Shown here: positions 53,572-62,435 of the stretch, piece by piece
Numbering within the stretch: position 1 is the first letter of the stretch
Layout: every line of letters starts with the position of its first letter
Assembly (NCBI GenBank): GCA_964484125.1
Contig: CAZAEK010000006.1
Span: 67,244 to 131,243, forward strand
DNA length: 64,000 nt
Direction of reading: 5' to 3'
DNA from: DSSM01 sp964484125
GTDB taxonomy: Bacteria > Bacteroidota > Ignavibacteria > Tepidaquicellales > Tepidaquicellaceae
Notes under the pieces: generated by a model
Told to the model about the DNA's origin: nothing
The model's input: the letters and a program-made list of their open reading frames with translations, nothing else
Databases searched by the model: none
Program-made: the position numbers and the translations under genes

Positions 53572-56052
53572 TTATCTGCCGGAATACTTTGCAATTTTTT
53601 CGAATATCTCTCTTTGATTAAATGGCTTTATGAGAATATCGTCAAAGCCGGATTCTAAAACTCTCTCCCTTGTCTCGGGAGAAATATCTGCAGTTAAAGC
53701 TAATATCGGGATGTTGTGTTTGTTAATTGTAGAATTACCTTTTCTTATTGCTTCAGCAAGTTCAAATCCGCTCATCTTTGGCATTTGCAGATCTGAGATT
53801 ATAAGGTCAAATTCTTTAAGACGTAATAAACTCATCGCCTCAAGTCCGTTTTTTGCAATATCTGCATTTATTTTCCAGTTTGCGAAAAGTTGCTTTGCAT
53901 AGAAAATATTCAACTCATTATCTTCTGCAAATAATAATTTTATTCCTTCGAGTTTATCGGAGAAAATATTGCTGAAATCGGCTTTATCAATTTTATCTTT
54001 TTCGCTCTTTAAATAAGGAATTGATATGATGAAAGTAGTTCCTTCGCCTTCAATACTTTCAACAGATATGGTACCATTTTGCATTTCAATCAGTTTTTTT
54101 GTAATTGCTAGTCCCAGACCTGTACCACCGAATTTTCTTGAAGTATCTGAATATACCTGAGTATAACTTTCAAAAACCGAAGCAAGTTTTTGGCGTGGGA
54201 TTCCAATGCCTGTATCTGAAACCTTAATTAAAATTATATATCCGGTTTCTATTTCCTCTGAAAGCGACACATTAATTTCTATTCTACCCTGATAAGTAAA
54301 CTTTAAAGCATTGCCGGCAAGATTCATTAATATCTGATTTAATTTTGTCGGGTCGCCTTTCAGAACATTTGGTACATCATCACTTACTGTTGTTATAAAT
54401 GAAATTCCTTTTTCTTCAGCTTTAAACTTAAAAGTTTTTTTGATTTCATTGATTGACCATCTGATATCAAAATCAATAATTTCGAAATTAATTTTACCTG
54501 ATTCGATCTTTGAAAAATCAAGTATATCATTTACAATTGAAAGCAGGTTATCTGCAGAAAATTTTATAGCTTTAATATTTTCAAGATCCTGTTCGTTGTG
54601 CTTTGACTGCATAAGAATATCTGTCAAGCCGATAATTGCATTAAGCGGAGTACGGATCTCGTGGCTCATATTCGAAAGAAAATTTGATTTAGCTTTACCG
54701 GCGTTTTCTGCATATTCCTTAGCTGCCATCAAGTCTTCTTCTATTTTTTTCCGTTCAGTAATGTCGTGAATAATTGAAAAAACAAGAACTTTATCGTCAA
54801 TATGAACCGGTGAGCTGTAAACCTCTACGTCTTTGTATTCTCCGTTTGCGAGCTGATGTTTGAAAACAAAATAATTGGTCTCGTTTCTTATTACCTCTCC
54901 TATTTTCTTGAACAAAGTATCTTCATCAAGATTATTAATCTGTGATATCCGCATTTTTTTCAGTTCATCGTAAGTATATCCATAATATTTTTCTGCAGAA
55001 ATGTTCGCATCAATGATTTCAAGAGTCTCCGGGTCAATCAGTAACATTACTGCCCTGTGATTGTCGAACATTTCTTTGAACTTTTTCTGGCTCTTTAGAA
55101 TTTCTTCTTCTTTTGCGTATGAACTTTCAATTGTGTTATAAACTTCGCTGAATATATCATTACGGTTCTTTAGGTAAGTATATCCTTCAGTGCTTTTAGA
55201 TTTTAAAATTTTTCCGATATCCATAAGTGGCTTGAAAAACCATATATTCAGCAATATCAAAAGCAGAATTGAAAATAATGAAAAATAAACTATTACATTA
55301 TAAAATCCCCTTGAAGACATTGATTCAATTTCTTTTAAAGTGCTTATATCTTTATAAATTAAAATGTCTGCTATCGGTTTGTTTGTTACAGGGTCGTTAA
55401 TAACCTGGTCAAAAGATATTATATCAGATTTTTGTTTTTCTTTTAATTGTTCCGGTGATAAAACTTCAATATCTGCATCTATTATTTTTTCAAATTCTTC
55501 TATGTATTTTGAATCCCACTGCTTTGCAACAAAAAAATATCCTCTTGCTGGAGTAACTCTGCTGAAATCACTCGTTGGGTGTATTGTCGCTCCGAATATC
55601 TGAAGCAATTTGTTATCCTTATAGGCATAGATAACTGGAAATAATTCTTTGGCAAAAATTTTACTGAAACTTCCCTGGACAGGCAAAGGGATGTTTTGTT
55701 CATTTTCATTAGATTCAGAGTAAACTAATTTTTCATTAATGTCGTAAATCCATACATAATTTGCATTATGTATATCAAGCATTGTTCTTATGTTCTCAGC
55801 CGCCCATGTTTTATCACCGTTTGATACAAAATTAACCATATCATCCCAGATGGAATTTTCCTCCAGAACTTTTCTGTATGGTTCACCTTTGAGATTTACA
55901 GTTGTAGTGAATAATTGTTTCTTTTGCTCAATCAGGTTTTTGATATAAAATTCTATAACTTCCCTCTGACGGACATTCTGGTAATAAGTAACAGCTGCAA
56001 TAAAAACTGCTAAAATAGCGAGAAATAAGAAAATCCTTGTACGTAACCTCAA
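53572..56052 (-). CDS. CHASE4-PAS hybrid sensor histidine kinase
   Basis: 826 residues. TM1 (about 6-24) and TM2 (about 250-275, VIVYFSLFSILLLILLNIWF) bracket a periplasmic CHASE4 domain (KVLEENSIWDDMVNFVSNGD, NANYVWIYDINEKLVYS). A linker, one PAS domain (about 315-435, ending DITERKK), HisKA with SHEIRTPLNA near residue 466, ATPase (NLAGNALKFT, DTGIGIP, GGTGLGLAI) and a receiver with phospho-acceptor Asp in ISDLQMPK near residue 755 follow. The start codon is TTG at 56052; no ATG lies nearby in frame. The extracellular ligand is unknown. Confidence 0.93.
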   Translation of the reverse strand: MRLRTRIFLFLAILAVFIAAVTYYQNVRQREVIEFYIKNLIEQKKQLFTTTVNLKGEPYRKVLEENSIWDDMVNFVSNGDKTWAAENIRTMLDIHNANYVWIYDINEKLVYSESNENEQNIPLPVQGSFSKIFAKELFPVIYAYKDNKLLQIFGATIHPTSDFSRVTPARGYFFVAKQWDSKYIEEFEKIIDADIEVLSPEQLKEKQKSDIISFDQVINDPVTNKPIADILIYKDISTLKEIESMSSRGFYNVIVYFSLFSILLLILLNIWFFKPLMDIGKILKSKSTEGYTYLKNRNDIFSEVYNTIESSYAKEEEILKSQKKFKEMFDNHRAVMLLIDPETLEIIDANISAEKYYGYTYDELKKMRISQINNLDEDTLFKKIGEVIRNETNYFVFKHQLANGEYKDVEVYSSPVHIDDKVLVFSIIHDITERKKIEEDLMAAKEYAENAGKAKSNFLSNMSHEIRTPLNAIIGLTDILMQSKHNEQDLENIKAIKFSADNLLSIVNDILDFSKIESGKINFEIIDFDIRWSINEIKKTFKFKAEEKGISFITTVSDDVPNVLKGDPTKLNQILMNLAGNALKFTYQGRIEINVSLSEEIETGYIILIKVSDTGIGIPRQKLASVFESYTQVYSDTSRKFGGTGLGLAITKKLIEMQNGTISVESIEGEGTTFIISIPYLKSEKDKIDKADFSNIFSDKLEGIKLLFAEDNELNIFYAKQLFANWKINADIAKNGLEAMSLLRLKEFDLIISDLQMPKMSGFELAEAIRKGNSTINKHNIPILALTADISPETRERVLESGFDDILIKPFNQREIFEKIAKYSGR

Positions 56053-56140
56053 ATCCTTATATTTTTTAAATTATGAGAATTTATAAATTAATTTTTTAAA
56101 AATCACTATAATAAGTAAAGGTGAGTATAAATACAGGTGT

Positions 56141-56159
56141 GGAAATATTGAACATTTCC
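56141..56159. promoter_or_regulatory. Inverted repeat in a divergent intergenic region
   Basis: GGAAAT and ATTTCC arms with a 7-base spacer, between the CHASE4 kinase (start 56052) and the choice-of-anchor V protein (start 56274). It could be an operator for either gene; nothing else supports it. Confidence 0.2.
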
Positions 56160-56273
56160 TGGATAATTTTGCTCTTTTTTTAAAAATATTTCGTTAATAC
56201 AAGCATTTTATATGCAAAATAATGGCACGATAATTGAATTCAATTTTATAAAATTAACTTTAATTAAAAAAAA

Positions 56274-57047
56274 ATGAAAAAAATAATTATTACATCTTTT
56301 GTTTTTATCTTCATTTTGTTTTGCTTTACAGATACATTTTCATATCCGAATGGAGTAGCCCTGAGAACAAGAAAAAATACATTACTTGGCTGCGGAAGTT
56401 GTCATGTGTTTGGTACGACTGTTACAGGTAGCTGGAATGTTCAGGATACTGTTGTGGCAGGCCAAACTTACACTTTTTCTTTAGTTATAACTAAAACAAG
56501 TTCAGGGAAATTAGGGCTAGATATAGCGGCAAAATCAGGTGTTCTGGCTTTGGCTCCTTCAAGTCAGTATGTTAAATTACTCAGTGGTGAAATTGTCCAG
56601 TCCTCGGGAATTAATTTAACAACAGTAACTATTAATTTTAATTATACTGCACCTTCCTCTCCCGGAGTAGATACTCTTTTTGCTACCGTTGATGCTGGTC
56701 ATGCAGGGAAGTGGAACTGGGCTCCGGATAAAGGTCTTGTAGTGAAATCACTCTCAGGAATTATAAATAAAAATCATACTGCAGAATCATTTTACCTGAA
56801 TCAGAATTATCCAAATCCTTTTAACCCTGTAACAAAAATTGATTTTAGTATAAAAGAAGCCGGATTTACGAGTTTGATTGTGTATGATCTGACAGGCAAA
56901 AAAGTTGCTGATTTGGTAAATGAAAATCTGTATGCCGGTTTATATTCTTATGAATTTAATGCAGTGAATCTGAGTTCCGGAGTTTATATTTATACTCTGA
57001 AATCAGGTGATTTTTCCCAATCGAAAAAATTTGTCTTGACTAAATAA
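56274..57047 (+). CDS. T9SS-exported choice-of-anchor V protein with one CXXCH motif
   Basis: 257 residues with a signal peptide (KIIITSFVFIFILFCFTDTFS). Soon after cleavage, LLGCGSCHVFG carries a single CXXCH motif, as is usual at the start of choice-of-anchor V domains; it may bind one heme c or just form a disulfide. The beta domain (about 50-160, QTYTFSLVITKTSSGKLGLDI) follows, then a T9SS sorting domain (LNQNYPNPFNPVTKI ... SSGVYIYTLKSG ... KKFVLTK). It is followed by a hairpin terminator and then tRNA-Met on the other strand. Confidence 0.85.
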   Translation: MKKIIITSFVFIFILFCFTDTFSYPNGVALRTRKNTLLGCGSCHVFGTTVTGSWNVQDTVVAGQTYTFSLVITKTSSGKLGLDIAAKSGVLALAPSSQYVKLLSGEIVQSSGINLTTVTINFNYTAPSSPGVDTLFATVDAGHAGKWNWAPDKGLVVKSLSGIINKNHTAESFYLNQNYPNPFNPVTKIDFSIKEAGFTSLIVYDLTGKKVADLVNENLYAGLYSYEFNAVNLSSGVYIYTLKSGDFSQSKKFVLTK

Positions 57048-57066
57048 TCTATAGATTTCTTAAAGT

Positions 57067-57102
57067 AAAAGCGGAAAGTGATTTATTTCTTCCCGCTTTT
57101 TT
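57067..57102 (+). terminator. Intrinsic terminator of the choice-of-anchor V gene
   Basis: AAAAGCGG and CCGCTTTT form an 8-bp stem, 19 bases past the stop, with a T run (TTTTTT) at the end of the right arm. It lies just before the tRNA-Met gene on the other strand. Confidence 0.7.
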
Positions 57103-57103
57103 G

Positions 57104-57177
57104 TACCGGAGGAGGGATTTGAACCCCCGACCTGCGGATTATGATTCCGACGCTCTAACCAACTGAGCTACTCCGGC
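57104..57177 (-). tRNA. tRNA-Met, elongator type (anticodon CAT)
   Basis: On the minus strand, a 74-base cloverleaf: acceptor GCCGGAG/CTCCGGT with a G-T end pair, D arm GCTCAGTTGGTTAGAGC, anticodon stem CGGA/TCCG with loop ATCATAA giving CAT, and T arm GGGGGTTCAAATCCC. Discriminator is A at 57104; CCA is not encoded. The normal D arm and lack of initiator-type GGG/CCC anticodon stem point to the elongator tRNA; tRNA-Ile with modified CAT is less likely. The following 57178-57349 is A+T-rich and holds the start region of the next gene. Confidence 0.93.
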
Positions 57178-57349
57178 ATAATAAATTGCAAATATATCAT
57201 TTATACATATTTATTTCAATTCATTTTTCGACCACATTGGAAACGTATTTTCCTTAGTTTTTATTTATTTCATTTCACGTCTCCGTATGATTAATTGAAT
57301 TGTAGATTAAAATTAATAATTTTATTATTAATATAATTTTTAAAAAAAT

Positions 57350-59092
57350 ATGTTAAAGAAAACAGCATTAATAATTTTAATTGCCGGGTTTTTTATAGTG
57401 GGATTAATAAACCTGAGATGTTCAACGGAGAAGGTAGTAGCAGAAATAGGACCCGATAAAATAACTCTTAAAGATTTTGAGGATAGTTTTTTAAAAGCAA
57501 AGTTCAGCAATATTGAACTGGCAAGGAATTCAGGCATACAGGAAAAATCAGCGTATCTTAAAGATATGATTAAGACTGAATTAAAATACCGTGAGGGGAT
57601 TGAAAAGAAACTTGATACATTGCCAAAATTCAATGAGGAGTTGAAAAGGGAAGAGAATAGTCTGCTCTCGTATGAATATATCAGAACAAAGTTAGTAGAG
57701 CCAAACCTGAAGGATTATTATGAAAAGATAAGGCACGATATAAGAGTGTCTCATATATTCTTACCGATAGAGAAGGATATGTCTTTTGAAGATTCGGTAA
57801 AGAAATATCAACTTGCCCGGGAGATAATAAACCGACTGCAATCGAATGAGAGTTTTGAATCACTTGCAAAAATATATTCAGCCGAATCTGAAACACGTGA
57901 AAATGGAGGAGACTTGTACTTTATTTCACCCGGAATGACCTTCCCTGAATTTGAATATGCGGCATATAATCTGAATCCCGGAGATTTTACAAAAGAACCC
58001 GTAAGGACAATTAAAGGACTTCATATTATAAAACAGACAGACAGAAAGGAGAGGTATGATTCAGTAAAAGTTTCACATATATTAATTACTGATAAAGTAA
58101 ATGCAAACGGTGCTAAAGACAGTCTGCAGTCTTATAAAGAAATTGAATCTTTAAGAAAGAAAATAAGTTCTGCGGAAGATTTTGAAAAAATTGCAAAAGA
58201 ATATTCAGAAGATACAATTACTAAATCAAAAGGTGGTGATCTCGGATATATTAAGCGTCGCCAGTTTTCCATAGTTTTCGACAGTACGATTTTTTCACTG
58301 GAACCCGGGAAAATATCTGATATTATAAGAACAGAATACGGCTGGCATATTTTAATTATGACAGATGCAGTGAAAATAAAACCTTTTGAAGATATAAAGG
58401 GAATTCTTGAAATACAGTTTGCAAACAGCTATAATTACAGAAAACTTTATAATGATTTTGTTTTAGACTTAAGAGGAAAATACGGACTTAGTGTTGATAA
58501 AAACGGAGTTGATTTTATATTGAATAAAGTCAAAGATACAACACTTGCATTTGAAGTTATCAATCCGAATATACTTTTTTCAGAAGAGGATAAAAAAATT
58601 GTTACAGGAAGATTCTCCGGCGGGGAAATAACAATAAATGACCTTATTGCTTATGTAAGCAAAAACAGTAATGCAGCAAAAAAGGAATTAACGCGTTTTA
58701 ATCTGATTACAATAATATCAGCATCGGCAGATACTAAATTTGAGACACTTGAGGCAATTTCCCTCGGTTATGATAAAAATGTCACGTATCTGAAAGCAGT
58801 TGAAAAAAAGCGGAAAGAAATTATAGCAGGTTTATTTGATGCTGAAGTAATATTAAAATCAATTAATATAACAGATGATGAAAAGATGAAATTTTATCTT
58901 GCCAATTCTAATAATTTCAACGTCCCGGGGCAGGTTAACACAAAGCAGAAATTTGATGACGTGAAAGCATCAATAACGGATATACTCAGGCAAGGCAAAT
59001 TCAGGTCTGAAGAAGAAATATATTTTGAGAATCTTAAAATCAAGTATAATGTGGTGATTAATGGTGAGGTGCTTGAGATGGCTTTCAGGTAG
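57350..59092 (+). CDS. PpiC/SurA-type peptidyl-prolyl isomerase
   Basis: 580 residues. An N-terminal hydrophobic segment ending LINLRCSTEK may be a lipoprotein signal with Cys near residue 23, or a plain signal anchor. The SurA-like N-terminal helix region (KITLKDFEDSFLKAKF) is followed by two parvulin domains, about 125-225 (IRVSHIFLPIEK, GGDLYFISPGM) and 235-335 (VSHILITDKV, GGDLGYIKRRQF). The C-terminal 230 residues are another helical region. It should help fold outer-membrane or secreted proteins in the periplasm, matching the many exported proteins here. Repeat cluster D lies beyond its stop. Confidence 0.87.
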   Translation: MLKKTALIILIAGFFIVGLINLRCSTEKVVAEIGPDKITLKDFEDSFLKAKFSNIELARNSGIQEKSAYLKDMIKTELKYREGIEKKLDTLPKFNEELKREENSLLSYEYIRTKLVEPNLKDYYEKIRHDIRVSHIFLPIEKDMSFEDSVKKYQLAREIINRLQSNESFESLAKIYSAESETRENGGDLYFISPGMTFPEFEYAAYNLNPGDFTKEPVRTIKGLHIIKQTDRKERYDSVKVSHILITDKVNANGAKDSLQSYKEIESLRKKISSAEDFEKIAKEYSEDTITKSKGGDLGYIKRRQFSIVFDSTIFSLEPGKISDIIRTEYGWHILIMTDAVKIKPFEDIKGILEIQFANSYNYRKLYNDFVLDLRGKYGLSVDKNGVDFILNKVKDTTLAFEVINPNILFSEEDKKIVTGRFSGGEITINDLIAYVSKNSNAAKKELTRFNLITIISASADTKFETLEAISLGYDKNVTYLKAVEKKRKEIIAGLFDAEVILKSINITDDEKMKFYLANSNNFNVPGQVNTKQKFDDVKASITDILRQGKFRSEEEIYFENLKIKYNVVINGEVLEMAFR

Positions 59093-59140
59093 GGAAAAAA
59101 CTTTGGTATAAGGGGGAGGTGGGGCAATGTTTATAAAACT

Positions 59141-59360
59141 TCTTTCTACAAAAGTAAGACCCCTACAGGGTCATAATAAAATCGAAACAAACTTCTACAA
59201 ACATAAGACCCCTAACGGGGTCATAATATAATCGAAACAAACTTCTACAAACATAAGACCCCTAACGGGGTCATAATAAAATCGAAACAAACTTCTACAG
59301 ACATAAGACCCCTAACGGGGTCATAATATAATCGAAACAAACTTCTACAGACAGGGGTCA
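59141..59360. repeat. Palindromic repeat cluster D with 50-bp tandem array
   Basis: Four left-facing elements of the form CTACAAACATAA-GACCCC-TAAC-GGGGTC, with palindromes at 59158 (diverged, TACAAAAGTAA arm), 59208, 59258 and 59308: a period of exactly 50. The spacers are near-identical (ATAATATAATCGAAACAAACTT). A truncated fifth unit ends in GACAGGGGTC at 59360. It fills the convergent gap between the PpiC gene and the T9SS gene at 59480. Confidence 0.92.
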
Positions 59361-59368
59361 GATTTTAA

Positions 59369-59407
59369 ATCTGTGTTCATCCGTTTAATCTGTGTCATCC
59401 GTGTTCC
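59369..59407 (+). repeat. Dispersed 20-base repeat, copy 3 with partial duplicate
   Basis: AATCTGTGTTCATCCGTTT followed by AATCTGTGTCATCCGTGTTC. The second half is the full element; the first half is a diverged duplicate. It directly follows repeat cluster D. Confidence 0.65.
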
Positions 59408-59421
59408 TGCTATACGGGTAC

Positions 59422-59453
59422 AAAAAAAACCCGGACTTTTCAGCCCGGGTTTA
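59422..59453 (-). terminator. Intrinsic terminator of the T9SS gene at 59480
   Basis: AAACCCGG and CCGGGTTT form an 8-bp stem around a 10-base loop. On the minus strand it is followed by a run of T. It lies 26 bases past the stop of the T9SS gene. Confidence 0.85.
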
Positions 59454-59479
59454 CGTAATTATTTTATAAAAACTAAATC

Positions 59480-62218
59480 TTATTTCACAAGAACCATTCT
59501 CTTTGTATCCATTACCTTGTTGTCAATAATGATTGAATAGAAATAAACACCCGAGGAAAGTTTACTTCCATCGAATGTGAATGAATTCCATCCTGCATTG
59601 TAACTGATATTATTGATTGCTCTTACGACTTCTCTTCCGAGAATATCATAAACCTTCATTGTAACAACAGCGGCTTTTGGTAAAGCGAATCTGATAGTTG
59701 TTACAGGGTTAAAGGGGTTAGGATAGTTCTGAGCAAGTTCAAATTGGGTTGGTACTTCTGAAAGGTTATTTTCTGTACCTGTTGGTAATGCATTATTCCT
59801 GTGGATTGAAGAATTAGTACCAACTGTATAACCTGCAAGAGGAGTTAAGAATAAGTTATACTGTGTAGAAGCAGAAGTATTCTCAAGTGTAAATGATGTA
59901 CCGCCGTTTGTAGTGATTGCAGTCATTCCGTTTGAACCGCAGAATACTCCGATATTTGCATTCTTGAATTTAACTCCATACCATGAAGGACTTGTCCATC
60001 CGGGTCTGTTTGTTAATGTATCCCAGAGTGTACCACCGTTTGTAGTTTTATACATCCTTCCGCTTGAGCCGCAGATATATCCTGTATTTGCATCAACCAT
60101 ATCAATTCCATACATAAAACCTCCGAAGACATCAACTATATTCTGAACTGTCCATGTATCTCCACCGTCTGTAGTCTTATATGGTCTCGGAGTATAGTTA
60201 ACGCAATATCCTGTATTAGCATCAACAAAGTCTGCCCAGTAAATCTGTGCATATGAACCGGTGTTAGTGCTGAGTTTTTGTTTAAACCAGCTTGTACCTC
60301 CGTTTGTTGTTTTAATAATTGTAGAATCACCTGTCATAGATGTCTTTGAGAATATCCAACCTGTATTAGCATTAACAAATATAACCTTTGATAATATTTT
60401 ACCTGCTTCTGTGAATGGGGTAGGTACTGAATCCCAGCTTGCTCCGCCGTTAGTGGTTTTAAATACACTGGTGTTCGAGCCGACAGCCCATCCCGTATTG
60501 TTATCAATCATATGAATACTGTTGAGATATCCATAAGCAGTTGGAGGGAATGTAGCGATTGAATATGTTGTACCTCCGTCTGTAGAACGGTAAACCTGAT
60601 CCGGTACGCTTGTAGCTGCACTTCTTGCACCGACTACCAATACAAGTCCTGTATTATTTGCCCATACGTCATAATGGGTTCCGACTTTTTTTAACGAAGT
60701 ATATAGCTGTCTGTTTGAAGCATTAAGTCTTCTGTTAATTAAACCAAAAGCGCCTACTGTGACTAATGTATCACCTGTTGTTGAAAGGTCTGTGGAATAA
60801 TATGTGCTTGTCCATGGCTGAATCGAAGCATCGGCAAGGAATCCTAAAGTGTCCCACGTTACACCGTTATCGCTTGTTTTATATATTGCGAATGGATCAC
60901 CTGTGAGATAAACGTTTGTAACTCCGGCACTCATTCCTGAAATTACTATGTCATCAATATATCCGCCATTACCGTCAGTATTCTTATGCTGGAATGCAAC
61001 ATAGATGTTTTGGCCCGCAAATGAACTCAGACTATAAGCGAATCTTGTCCAGGATTGAGGAGTAGCTGAAGTATTTATTTTCCCAACTACATTTGTGAAG
61101 CTTGCAGGTAGTGAGTCAGTAGTTGAAACTCTGATTATCAAAGAATCCGGAGGATAAGCTGTTGAGAATTGGTTTCTCCACCAGAATACCAGAGAGTCTG
61201 AAGCACCGATACCAGCTACCTTTTTAGAAATCAACCAGTCATCACCACCAGGAAATTCATAATCAATAAATGCACTCGCTGTACCTGAATGGTAGTATAA
61301 AGTTGAACGAGTCCATACTTCAGACCCTAAAGCGTTAACAGTACTCCATCCGGTAGGAGGAAATAAACTGCTTTCAAAACCTTCGTTGAGTTTTGTAGTA
61401 ATAGTTCCGGAAGTTGATCTTACATCAATGTCATATTTAATGCTTGTATTTGTTACAGTAGCCAGAGTCCAGTTTGAGCCGCCGTTGGTTGTGTATGCAA
61501 ATTTCCCGGAGGATCCTGTAACATAACCTGTGTTTGCATCTTTAAATATCATTCTGTAGCAAGTAGAAGTATTTCCCGTTGAAATAGCTGAAGACCATGT
61601 GGCACCGCCATTGGTTGACTTCTGGAAATTACCCGAAGTAGTGATTATACCAATAGTATTTGCATCCCAGGCATGGATGTCATAAATAGTACCTGTCGGA
61701 GCGCTAGTGATACCAGTCCAGTTTATACCTGCATTTGTTGTCTTCCAGATTTTGGGAGTCATACTACCTGCCATAAATCCTGTATTCGCGTCAACAAAAT
61801 AGAAGAAATAAACAATTCCGAATGTAAATAAACCGGAATATGAAGTATCCCAGGTTACGCCACCGTCAGTAGTTCTGGCGATACCACCGTTTAAAGAGGC
61901 AGAACCACCGACAAGACCTGTATTCTGGTTAAAAAAGTGTGCAGTATAGACATTAATCCTTTGGCCGGTGTAATATAAATACTGACCGCCAGCCATGTGA
62001 TTAAAAGTCCATGAAGTACCTGCATTGGAGGTTTTCATAAAAGTACCGGCATAGCCAACGGCATACCAGTTATTGGCATCCCACATTTTCACCCATCTCA
62101 ATACGTTTCCCTGTGGGGTCTGGTGCTGCCATTTCCAGTTTTGTCCTGTTTGAGAATTTGCTTCAAAAGCAAATACTAAAACAGCAGCAAAAATAAGAAG
62201 AGGAAGAATTTTCTTCAT
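59480..62218 (-). CDS. T9SS-exported YCF48-type propeller protein with inserted choice-of-anchor J domain
   Basis: 912 residues with a signal peptide (KILPLLIFAAVLVFAFEANS). Residues about 25-270 and 440-800 are YCF48/BNR blades with TTNAG..W or TTNGG..W cores, many preceded by DANTG(Y/F) (for example FVDANTGYCVNYTPRPYKTT). Between them, about 275-435, is a choice-of-anchor J/cleaved-adhesin-like jelly roll (FESSLFPPTGWSTVNALGSE, GGDDWLISKKVAGI, GGYIDDIVISG). The end is a T9SS sorting domain (LAQNYPNPFNPVTTI ... SSGVYFYSIII ... KRMVLVK). A surface-binding or adhesion role is plausible but unproven. It is divergent from the gene at 62436. Confidence 0.88.
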   Translation of the reverse strand: MKKILPLLIFAAVLVFAFEANSQTGQNWKWQHQTPQGNVLRWVKMWDANNWYAVGYAGTFMKTSNAGTSWTFNHMAGGQYLYYTGQRINVYTAHFFNQNTGLVGGSASLNGGIARTTDGGVTWDTSYSGLFTFGIVYFFYFVDANTGFMAGSMTPKIWKTTNAGINWTGITSAPTGTIYDIHAWDANTIGIITTSGNFQKSTNGGATWSSAISTGNTSTCYRMIFKDANTGYVTGSSGKFAYTTNGGSNWTLATVTNTSIKYDIDVRSTSGTITTKLNEGFESSLFPPTGWSTVNALGSEVWTRSTLYYHSGTASAFIDYEFPGGDDWLISKKVAGIGASDSLVFWWRNQFSTAYPPDSLIIRVSTTDSLPASFTNVVGKINTSATPQSWTRFAYSLSSFAGQNIYVAFQHKNTDGNGGYIDDIVISGMSAGVTNVYLTGDPFAIYKTSDNGVTWDTLGFLADASIQPWTSTYYSTDLSTTGDTLVTVGAFGLINRRLNASNRQLYTSLKKVGTHYDVWANNTGLVLVVGARSAATSVPDQVYRSTDGGTTYSIATFPPTAYGYLNSIHMIDNNTGWAVGSNTSVFKTTNGGASWDSVPTPFTEAGKILSKVIFVNANTGWIFSKTSMTGDSTIIKTTNGGTSWFKQKLSTNTGSYAQIYWADFVDANTGYCVNYTPRPYKTTDGGDTWTVQNIVDVFGGFMYGIDMVDANTGYICGSSGRMYKTTNGGTLWDTLTNRPGWTSPSWYGVKFKNANIGVFCGSNGMTAITTNGGTSFTLENTSASTQYNLFLTPLAGYTVGTNSSIHRNNALPTGTENNLSEVPTQFELAQNYPNPFNPVTTIRFALPKAAVVTMKVYDILGREVVRAINNISYNAGWNSFTFDGSKLSSGVYFYSIIIDNKVMDTKRMVLVK

Positions 62219-62423
62219 AGTAAATAAATTTAATTTAAAAAATAATTTTAATTAAGAAAGAACAATTAAGATAAACTCATAATAAATTTTTTTGATTAAA
62301 AAAGCACTACTAAAATGAAGATAAAAAAAATAATAAATAAGACTGAAAACTATACTTGAAATTATAAAATAAATTAATTATAATGCAATAAAGTTATTCT
62401 AACTATTTAACATAAACCTAAAA

Positions 62424-62430
62424 AAAGGAG
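62424..62430 (+). promoter_or_regulatory. Strong Shine-Dalgarno sequence
   Basis: AAAGGAG ends 5 bases before the ATG at 62436. Most other starts in the window lack such a motif, so this one suggests high translation. Confidence 0.6.
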
Positions 62431-62435
62431 AAGAA

